From the NCBI RefSeq assembly GCF_014192095.1, contig NZ_JACHXN010000002.1, positions 1-64,000 on the forward strand: 64,000 nucleotides of DNA, written 5' to 3'. This document shows, in pieces, positions 56,908 through 64,000 of this stretch (position 1 is its first letter; the number at the start of each line of letters is the position of its first letter). The notes beneath the pieces were generated by a model that was not told where the DNA came from, searched no databases, and saw nothing but the letters and a program-made list of their open reading frames with translations. A program made the translations under genes and the position numbers. Source of the DNA: Phyllobacterium trifolii. GTDB lineage: Bacteria; Pseudomonadota; Alphaproteobacteria; Rhizobiales; Rhizobiaceae.

Positions 56908-58071
56908 ATGACCGATGATCCGAATACGGACGCGGGCAAACCGGCCCGCGTTTCGATCAGCCGGCTGAAGCTTGCCAATTTCCGCAATTATGAAAGCCTG
57001 TCGCTGCGGCTGGCGCCGTCGCATGTGGTGCTGACCGGCGAGAACGGTGCGGGAAAGACCAATCTGCTCGAGGCGATTTCGTTCCTGTCGCCGGGTCGAG
57101 GTCTGCGCCGCGCAACCTATACCGATGTCACCCGCAACAATGCGGCCGACGGGTTTGCCATTCACGCCGCCATAGAAACAGCCGAGGGTACCGTCGAAGT
57201 CGGCACGGGGCTTGCCGGTAATACGTCCGGGGACAACGCGCGGCGTGTCCGCATCAATGGCGTAACGGCGGCGGGCGCCGACGAACTCCTGGAATACTCC
57301 CGCATACTCTGGCTGGTTCCAGCCATGGACGGGTTGTTCACAGGCCCGGCCGCTGATCGCCGCCGCTTTCTTGACCGTATGGTCCTCGCCATTGACCCGG
57401 CGCACGGCAGGCGCGTCCTCGACTACGAGAAAGCAATGCGCAGCCGTAATCGCCTGCTTACGGAAGAGCGCGGCAACGATGCCTGGCTCGATGCGATCGA
57501 GACGCCGATGGCCGAACTGGGCATCGCTATTGCTGCGGCGCGAGCAGAGCTCATGCGCCTGATCAATGGGATGATAGAGCGCTTGCCCGATAACACCCCC
57601 TTCCCCAAAGCGGATTGCCTGCTCGAAGGCGAGTTGGAGCAACGTATCGGTATCGAAGCGGCTACCGATGTGGAAGAAACGTTTCGGCGTGCGCTGCATG
57701 ACGGGCGTAGCCGTGATCGTGCTGCCGGGCGCACGCTCGATGGCCCGCATCGCTCCGACCTGCTCGTCCGTCATCGGCCAAAGGCAATGCCGGCTGAACT
57801 CTGTTCGACCGGCGAGCAGAAGGCATTGCTCATCGGCCTCATTCTCTCCCATGCGCGATTGACGGGCGAACTTGCTGGCATGGCACCAATCCTTCTTCTG
57901 GACGAGATCGCCGCGCATCTGGATGAGGGCCGAAGGGCGGCGCTATTTGACATCATAGAAGAACTTGGCGGCCAGGCCTTCATGACCGGTACGGACAAGG
58001 CCCTGTTCAGAAGCCTGGAAGGACGAGCCCAGTTCTTTGATGTTTCGCACGGCGCGGTAGTACCGGGCTGA
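56908..58071 (+). CDS. recF: DNA replication and repair protein RecF
   Basis: A 387-residue SMC-like ATPase. Walker A is GENGAGKT (44-51) after SRLKLANFRNYESLSLR; the signature region is CSTGEQKALLIGLILSHARL and Walker B is ILLLDEIAAHLDEGRR. With RecO and RecR (18.4 kb) it repairs gaps. The ATG at 56908 lies after the palindromic element; no strong ribosome site is seen. Confidence 0.95.
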   Translation: MTDDPNTDAGKPARVSISRLKLANFRNYESLSLRLAPSHVVLTGENGAGKTNLLEAISFLSPGRGLRRATYTDVTRNNAADGFAIHAAIETAEGTVEVGTGLAGNTSGDNARRVRINGVTAAGADELLEYSRILWLVPAMDGLFTGPAADRRRFLDRMVLAIDPAHGRRVLDYEKAMRSRNRLLTEERGNDAWLDAIETPMAELGIAIAAARAELMRLINGMIERLPDNTPFPKADCLLEGELEQRIGIEAATDVEETFRRALHDGRSRDRAAGRTLDGPHRSDLLVRHRPKAMPAELCSTGEQKALLIGLILSHARLTGELAGMAPILLLDEIAAHLDEGRRAALFDIIEELGGQAFMTGTDKALFRSLEGRAQFFDVSHGAVVPG

Positions 58072-58095
58072 GCATATCAAAGACGGTCGATAGGA

Positions 58096-59250
58096 TCATT
58101 CCGTTGGTTCATGAGTTGGCGGTGGTTGGACTTTCCGGGAGTCGTGACCGAGCACAAAGTGCGACAGGATCAATACCGGCTCAAGAATGACAATTCCGAT
58201 CAGGATGCCCGCCAAGCGGTCAATACCTGGATCGACGACGGCATCCGAATAGCTATCCGGCACCAGCACCACAAGGAAAGCCAAAACAAACTGTGTACCG
58301 ATGTAGCTGGTTGCCGCGTTGCCGTTTTCGATATGCCGCCCCACCAGCACGCCGAGGCATACGGCCAGTGTCATGAGCACCGGTGAGTGGTGACTTGCGA
58401 AAAGAATTGCGATGGCCAACAGGCCGCCGGTACTGCAGCCGACGAAGCGCAACACCAGCTTGGAGGTCACTGGATTGAGCGGGTCTGCGCCAAGGCTCGC
58501 CACCGGAATCATCATTACCGCCATGATCGTCACGCTTGATTGCGCTAGCGAAGTGATGCCCAGCCACGCCCATATCCATGGAATGAACGCCAGAGCGATC
58601 GCGGCCTCGACCGAATGCCTGACTGCACCCAAATGCCAGAGGGACGAATGCCGTACTGCGGTCTGCACCGCAGTTTCACCGCCTTGCACATTCAACCTGC
58701 GCCGAACGAGAAATGTCGAGGCGGCACTCACCAGAATGCAAGCGACAGTGCCCGCCACGATCTCAAGGAGGCGCGACTGCGCGAAGGGGAGCACGCTCTC
58801 CGTTGGATGTTTCATCCCTTCAATGACGATCATGCAGAATGTGAGCCCGGTGAATAGCCAGGCATAACTGCGCCGGCCAACCAGCGCGAAATAGAGGGTG
58901 ACGCCGCCGAACACAGCGAGCGCGACGCTCATTAGCGCAGGTGACTCAACGGCCATCGGTGCGACTAGCAGCGCCACGCCGGCGCCAGCTGCAGTCCCGA
59001 CCAAACGCAGACTCCCGCGCATCAGGCTCTGCGAGACATGCGAGCGCATGACCATATAGCCGCTGAAAGCCGCCCAACCGACATTCTGAGCCCCCAGAGC
59101 ATGGGCAAAGACGATCGCGAGCAAGACGGATACCACGCACTCGAACTCGTCGATCATGCGTGGTCCAGGATGATGTATCGAGCGCAACTCGCCAATGAGT
59201 GCCGGCCACAGGCCGGGGATATCACGAAAAATGCGCTGGACGTAACTCAT
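58096..59250 (-). CDS. FUSC family (aromatic acid exporter-like) membrane protein
   Basis: A 384-residue membrane protein with two groups of hydrophobic helices (about 35-160 and 215-350), the repeat design of the FUSC/YccS/AaeB superfamily. The typical GTAAGAGVALLVAP stretch follows RGSLRLV, and the second half has LRFVGCSTGGLLAIAILFAS. These proteins export aromatic acids or similar compounds. The C-terminal cytoplasmic domain of AaeB is lacking. It converges with recF. Confidence 0.85.
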   Translation of the reverse strand: MSYVQRIFRDIPGLWPALIGELRSIHHPGPRMIDEFECVVSVLLAIVFAHALGAQNVGWAAFSGYMVMRSHVSQSLMRGSLRLVGTAAGAGVALLVAPMAVESPALMSVALAVFGGVTLYFALVGRRSYAWLFTGLTFCMIVIEGMKHPTESVLPFAQSRLLEIVAGTVACILVSAASTFLVRRRLNVQGGETAVQTAVRHSSLWHLGAVRHSVEAAIALAFIPWIWAWLGITSLAQSSVTIMAVMMIPVASLGADPLNPVTSKLVLRFVGCSTGGLLAIAILFASHHSPVLMTLAVCLGVLVGRHIENGNAATSYIGTQFVLAFLVVLVPDSYSDAVVDPGIDRLAGILIGIVILEPVLILSHFVLGHDSRKVQPPPTHEPTE

Positions 59251-59276
59251 GCCAGACTATTAGCAGAACCTTCGCG

Positions 59277-60707
59277 CTATTGCGCAATGACCTGTTGAAG
59301 CACCGGAACCATCACCACCGGGGGCGGATTCCATTTCCCTGTCAGCGCGTCCATTTCCGGCCCGTAAAGCCGCATGGTCAGGTTGAAAGGTCCCGCCGGT
59401 GCAGGCAGCCAGTTGGCCTCCTTATCCTTGCCAGGGCTCTTTTCCTGGAAGTGGATATCAAGCGAACCATCGGCATTGTACTCAAACGGCATCCAACTGC
59501 TCACGGCGAACCGATTGATGCTGTTGGCAACCTGGAAGCCCTGAGGATCATAGAGCGTAATGGACCAGAACGCCTTGACTGGCGGCAGCGACGCCTTATC
59601 GAAATGAATTGTGTAACTGTTCGCTCCATTCAGCGGGTTGCCCTTTTCGTCGCCGAGATTGAGCGGGTAGATGGCGTCTTCAGGAAGATTGGCGCCGAGC
59701 CCCACCTGCGCGACAATGGCACGCTTCAGATAGTAATTGCCGTAGACACCCATCGTGTCGGTATTCATCGACCAATTGTTCGCGACCCGGGCCAGGGTCG
59801 CCATCTTCCATTCCATTAGTTTGCTCGCCTCCGCCGGCACACCTTCGAGCGCCTTGGCGACTGAGGGATCGAGCTTGGTAATGTCGAAGCTCTGACCAGG
59901 CTCTATGCCGATCCGTCTCATCTGGGAGATGATGGGCTGATCCGTCAGGTGGGGCGGATTGATTTTCAGGATATCCGCGGCTCGGGCGAAAAATTCACCG
60001 GCCGACATTCCGTCCACAGTGGCCTTCGGCGATGTCTTCATGTCAACTGCCGGGTCGATCGTGACTTTGACCGGCTCCGGCGTTTTGCCCCATTGCGACA
60101 GCGGCGTTACCTTGTAGCCGGCCTGTATCTTGTGGACCGCATCATAGTCCGGTGGGCCGTCGGTCTTGGTGCGCCCGATTATCCAGACAAAGGGTGTCGG
60201 CGCGTCTATACGTTGCGTTCCCTCGGGTAACCCTCCGCCCTCCCACTTTGGTGGAACGATAGCAAAATCGGCTTTGGCGGTGCCTGTCGTCCGCCAGCCG
60301 GGCGAGGCAAAGACGTCCGACCACATGTCGAGCATTGGCAGCAGATAAAACCGCCCGTTCGTGTCCGGAACCGAAACAATCATCGGCTCCTTGGTCATGT
60401 CCAGCCAGGCGACTGAGTAAAGCGTATCGAAATTGACGCGAACGACATCGCGCATGTCAGCCGTCGGGAATTCCGGCACGTTGGTGAATTCATTGGCCGG
60501 TCCGCGGCCCATCATCTTGCCAGCCTCGATATTGGTGGCCTGTTTGCGGGTGACGTCCATCGTCACCAGCGGATAAAAATACACATAGGCGTCCAGGCCT
60601 ATGGAATGCGCCTGCTGCTCGGTAATGGCATCGGCGGCGCTATGATGCACAGTCGACGCGATGAACAAGATCGTACAGGTGATAAGTGCGAACAGTTTTG
60701 CCTTCAT
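59277..60707 (-). CDS. DUF1254/DUF1214 exported protein
   Basis: A 476-residue protein with a signal peptide (about 1-25, LFALITCTILFIASTVHHSA). The N-terminal DUF1254 domain (YVYFYPLVTMDVTRKQ ... NFDTLYSVAWLDM) and the C-terminal DUF1214 domain (YTIHFDKASLPPVKAFWSIT) are both present. Function of the family is not established; it is common in soil bacteria. It is in the same strand as the FUSC gene 26 bases upstream of it, possibly one transcript. Confidence 0.9.
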   Translation of the reverse strand: MKAKLFALITCTILFIASTVHHSAADAITEQQAHSIGLDAYVYFYPLVTMDVTRKQATNIEAGKMMGRGPANEFTNVPEFPTADMRDVVRVNFDTLYSVAWLDMTKEPMIVSVPDTNGRFYLLPMLDMWSDVFASPGWRTTGTAKADFAIVPPKWEGGGLPEGTQRIDAPTPFVWIIGRTKTDGPPDYDAVHKIQAGYKVTPLSQWGKTPEPVKVTIDPAVDMKTSPKATVDGMSAGEFFARAADILKINPPHLTDQPIISQMRRIGIEPGQSFDITKLDPSVAKALEGVPAEASKLMEWKMATLARVANNWSMNTDTMGVYGNYYLKRAIVAQVGLGANLPEDAIYPLNLGDEKGNPLNGANSYTIHFDKASLPPVKAFWSITLYDPQGFQVANSINRFAVSSWMPFEYNADGSLDIHFQEKSPGKDKEANWLPAPAGPFNLTMRLYGPEMDALTGKWNPPPVVMVPVLQQVIAQ

Positions 60708-61049
60708 GATTGTACTCCCCGTTTAAAAAGGCCATTTCTGCTTGATCGGCTGGCGAGTGGGAGCAACTTGGATTTCAATTGTTCATGGGCTGCAGGCAAA
60801 GGCGATCAGCTTGGCACCGGGTCAGTTTTCAATATGTGGGCGGCGCGCACTGAAGTCAGCGGACATTTTGTCCGGCAAGCCTTGTCCGGCAGCGTACAAA
60901 GAAACAAGTACGTTACTGTAACACTGCCGCCGAAGTTGGGCTGCCTGACCTTGGAACAACGCCTTGTAGGTGTTCTGGTGATGCTGCAGGCCTACGTCTT
61001 TACCTGGATGATCGTCACACCACCCTGATCTGGACAGTAGCAGCTCAAT
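60708..61049. other. Intergenic region between DUF1254 gene and SDR relic
   Basis: A 342-bp stretch. Open frames on both strands are short extensions of frames running through neighbouring genes and have no family likeness. No clear operator, repeat or RNA was recognised. It should contain the promoter for the DUF1254 gene. Confidence 0.4.
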
Positions 61050-61074
61050 AAAAAAGGGAGCCACAGGCCCCCTT
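61050..61074 (-). terminator. Terminator of the SDR relic
   Basis: On the minus strand, AAGGGGG-CCTGTGG-CTCCCTT with a T run (TTTTTT) follows the relic's stop codon directly, so the original 3' end of the gene has been kept. Confidence 0.65.
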
Positions 61075-61078
61075 CCGA

Positions 61079-61228
61079 TCAGGTCCGGGTAATTGAAACG
61101 CCGCCATCCCTGCGGCGCGCACCCACAACCAGCTTGGCGCCTTCTTGCGCAAAAAGCTTCGCCGTGGCGCGGCCAAAGCCAGCGCTGGCGCCGGTAACGA
61201 TTGCAACTTTTCCAGATAGGCGTTCCAT
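61079..61228 (-). pseudogene. Short-chain dehydrogenase, internally deleted remnant
   Basis: A 49-codon frame. Residues 1-39 are a normal SDR N-terminus with the TGxxxGxG cofactor motif ([20 protein letters not shown] and LVVGARRR). The next residues, DGGVSITRT and stop, are the usual C-terminal end of such proteins (…DGGVSI…). About 200 residues in between, including the catalytic Tyr-x-x-x-Lys, are missing with the frame kept. It cannot be an active enzyme. Flanking promoter and terminator appear intact, so the loss is probably recent. Confidence 0.75.
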
Positions 61229-61434
61229 GTTCATTCTCCAATTGGTCGGGAGCGATATTCCCGTTATTGCCATAGTATGGTGTTGCACGTCTGTTCGGAT
61301 AAGTCAGTGAATACCCGAACTCGTATTCGAAAAAGCGGACAATCCCGATAAAGTGCTGACGTGCAAGCTGATCCGTTCCCGTGTTACGGTCACTCGAAGA
61401 ATCACCCCCCCCAAATCCAGATTATGGAGTTTTC

Positions 61435-62136
61435 ATGCCTGATCTATCAGCTTTCCCTATTGCCAAACGATGGCCGGCAAAACATCCGGACCGCTTGCAG
61501 CTCTATTCCTTTCCGACGCCAAACGGTGTGAAGGTTTCGATCGCGCTCGAGGAAATTGGTCTTCCGTACGAAGCGCATGCAGTGGACATCGGCAAAAACG
61601 AGAGCTGGACGCCCGAATTTCTGTCGTTGAACCCGAATGGGAAGATCCCAGCGATTGTCGATCCGAATGGGCCCGGCGGCAAGCCGCTGGGACTGTTCGA
61701 GTCCGGCGCCATTCTGCTTTACCTCGCGGAGAAGACCGGCAAGCTCATGCCTGCGGATCCGGCTTTACGGTATGAGACCATTCAATGGGTGTTCTTCCAG
61801 ATGGCGGCGATCGGACCGATGTTCGGCCAGGTCGGCTTTTTCCATAAATTCGCCGGCCGCGACTATGAGGACAAGCGCCCGCTAGAGCGTTACCGGGACG
61901 AGTCGAAGCGGCTGCTCGGCGTTCTCGAAACGCGTCTCGATGGACGTGACTGGATCATGGGTGACTACAGTATAGCGGACGTTTCGATCCTCGGCTGGGT
62001 TCGCAATCTCGTCGGCTTCTATGGCGCACGCGATATCGTAGAGTTCGACAGCCTGAAACGCGTGCCCGCATGGCTGGAACGCGGTCTCGCACGACCGGCG
62101 GTGCAGCGCGGCCTCGATATTCCCAAGCGGCCTTAA
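61435..62136 (+). CDS. Glutathione S-transferase, Nu-class-like (YfcG/YghU type)
   Basis: A 233-residue protein. The thioredoxin-like half has QLYSFPTPNGVKVSIALEEI, LSLNPNGKIPAIVDPNGPGG and FESGAILLYLAEKTGKLMP; the helical half has GDYSIADVSILGWVRN. Nu-class members use two glutathiones and have disulfide reductase activity. The Thr-Pro-Asn motif stands where Cys or Ser sits in other classes. GGAG precedes the ATG at 61435. It stands alone. Confidence 0.9.
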   Translation: MPDLSAFPIAKRWPAKHPDRLQLYSFPTPNGVKVSIALEEIGLPYEAHAVDIGKNESWTPEFLSLNPNGKIPAIVDPNGPGGKPLGLFESGAILLYLAEKTGKLMPADPALRYETIQWVFFQMAAIGPMFGQVGFFHKFAGRDYEDKRPLERYRDESKRLLGVLETRLDGRDWIMGDYSIADVSILGWVRNLVGFYGARDIVEFDSLKRVPAWLERGLARPAVQRGLDIPKRP

Positions 62137-62226
62137 AGAGTACGCGGTTCTGCGGTTACGGCAGGCGTGTAGGATCAAGTGCAGCTCCGTCGTCCTTGGA
62201 CAACCCAAGGGCAAGGAGCAGCTAAG

Positions 62227-62523
62227 ATGGCACAGCAGGACAAGATTACCGTCGAAAACATCAACCATCCCGGTCAGTCCCGATCAGTCGACCGGGCTAG
62301 GTACGACGCCATGAAAAAGGCTTACCTCAAGGTGCTTCCGGGCAAGTCGCCCGGCCTGACGCTTGCGGAAATCAGCGTGCGTCTATCCCGCGAACTATCC
62401 CAGGAACTTTATCCGGACGGTGCAAGGGCAGGCTGGTGGGCCAAGACTGTCCAGCTCGATCTGGAGGCGAAGGGGGTGATCCGACGGGAGAAAACCAGCC
62501 CGATACGGTTGTTCAGGGCGTAA
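62227..62523 (+). CDS. DUF6958 family protein
   Basis: A 98-residue soluble protein: KITVENINHPGQSRSVDRAR, YDAMKKAYLKVLPG, then GARAGWWAKTVQLDLEAKGV and REKTSPIRLF. The GWW.KtVQLDLEA.g. motif marks the family, which has a winged-helix look but no established function. AAGGAG lies before the ATG at 62227. It starts 90 bases after the GST gene. Confidence 0.75.
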   Translation: MAQQDKITVENINHPGQSRSVDRARYDAMKKAYLKVLPGKSPGLTLAEISVRLSRELSQELYPDGARAGWWAKTVQLDLEAKGVIRREKTSPIRLFRA

Positions 62524-62529
62524 GAGCAT

Positions 62530-62574
62530 CGGAGCGCAGAAAACCGCCATCTTCAGCGCTCCGTGGCGGATTTT
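62530..62574. terminator. Overlapping hairpins between convergent genes
   Basis: Two interleaved stems: CGGAGCGC (62530-62537) with GCGCTCCG (62556-62563), and AACCGCCA (62542-62549) with TGGCGGATT (62564-62572, one bulge). They cannot both form as simple nested hairpins; the second ends in TTTT. Likely terminates the DUF6958 and usg genes from both sides. Confidence 0.5.
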
Positions 62575-62585
62575 CGTTTGGGCTC

Positions 62586-62855
62586 TCAATGGATGGAGAT
62601 TATCCCGTCCACCGCCCGCCATTCGCGCGGCTCGATCAGGCGCTGGTGAACGATGCGAATTGAATGGAGTGGCCCCTCGAGGTCCTTTTGCCAGAAATCA
62701 AGAAAGCCTTTCAATTCCGGGAAGTTCGGCGCAAGATCGTATTCTTGCCAGATGTAAAGCTGAAGAAATTTGGGGTAGTCGGGAAGACGATAATGTATTT
62801 CGGCCGTCGTCAGCCCATAGCCCTTCAACTGAAGTTCGAATGCTCTGCCGCTCAT
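62586..62855 (-). CDS. Usg family protein
   Basis: An 89-residue protein: LQLKGYGLTTAEIHYRLPDY, PKFLQLYIWQEYDLAPNFPE, LKGFLDFWQKDLEGPLHSIR and ending WRAVDGIISIH. This is the family called Usg (first noted near trpF in Caulobacter); the function is unknown. The open frame extends far upstream as antisense to groEL, but the ATG at 62855 has AGGA seven bases before it. Divergent from groEL across 102 bp. Confidence 0.85.
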   Translation of the reverse strand: MSGRAFELQLKGYGLTTAEIHYRLPDYPKFLQLYIWQEYDLAPNFPELKGFLDFWQKDLEGPLHSIRIVHQRLIEPREWRAVDGIISIH

Positions 62856-62951
62856 GATATCATCCTTATGGAACAACTCATGTATTGCAGTGAATCTTGC
62901 CAGATTCTGTATTGCTTTCAAGGGGAAAAAGCCCCACGAACCAAGGAGTGA

Positions 62952-64000
<1,049 letters not shown>

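Noticed and set aside
56596..57918. A 440-codon open frame antisense to recF
   Set aside because: It runs across the intergenic palindrome and recF, has no start signal and no family likeness.
61283..61366. 9-bp inverted repeat TTGCACGTC / GACGTGCAA before the GST gene
   Set aside because: The arms are 66 bp apart and short; this can occur by chance and no regulator is encoded nearby.

Overview
The window reads as a chromosome of an alphaproteobacterium of the order Hyphomicrobiales (Rhizobiales), most like the Brucella/Ochrobactrum/Phyllobacterium group. The basis is gene content and order: a dnaA-dnaN-recF block preceded by mutM, an enoyl-CoA hydratase and rpsT; a dnaX-ybaB-recR block followed by HIT, nudC, pheA, kdsB and a membrane cytochrome c; a YejABEF-type importer; and a complete tad/cpa pilus locus. 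The genus is an inference; no rRNA or tRNA gene was seen.

Layout. 1-3.6 kb: end of a histidine kinase, its LuxR-type response regulator, several small exported or unknown proteins and an HtrA-like protein without the protease triad. 3.7-9.3 kb: two multidrug-exporter modules, each with a MarR regulator (a lone MFS pump, then a MarR-EmrA-EmrB operon). 9.3-13.1 kb: a flavoprotein disulfide reductase, a transglutaminase-like protein and small proteins. 13.1-17.1 kb: a tightly overlapping operon of a MaoC-like dehydratase, a CaiB/BaiF CoA-transferase and a solute-binding-like protein without a signal peptide, then a glutathionyl-hydroquinone reductase. 17.2-25.9 kb: housekeeping genes (lytic transglycosylase, recR, ybaB, dnaX, SRP RNA, HIT, nudC, pheA, kdsB, cytochrome c).

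26.0-37.3 kb holds a peptide importer with two substrate-binding proteins, YejB, YejE and a double-ATPase YejF, ending in a hydroxyacid dehydrogenase. Facing it are an M17 aminopeptidase, a MarR regulator and an NlpC/P60 hydrolase. This looks like a cell-wall peptide uptake and recycling neighbourhood. 37.4-49.6 kb is the tad pilus locus: TadD on one side, tadC-tadB-cpaF-cpaE-cpaD-cpaC-cpaB and cpaA-flp on the minus strand, and a stand-alone pilus N-domain protein plus two TadE-like pseudopilins on the plus strand. A CtrA-like site and a cluster of TTAA half-sites suggest cell-cycle control.

49.6-58.1 kb: deoB, mutM, enoyl-CoA hydratase, rpsT, a long AT-rich leader, dnaA, dnaN and recF. 58.1-64.0 kb: a FUSC-family membrane protein, a DUF1254 protein, an internally deleted short-chain dehydrogenase remnant, a glutathione transferase, a DUF6958 protein, a usg-family protein and the start of a groEL that has no groES in front of it.

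No insertion sequence, prophage or CRISPR array was seen. The less ordinary items are two long intergenic palindromes of about 142 bp each (next to tadC and between dnaN and recF), the SDR relic, the catalytically empty HtrA-like protein, and the signal-less binding protein in the CoA-transferase operon.
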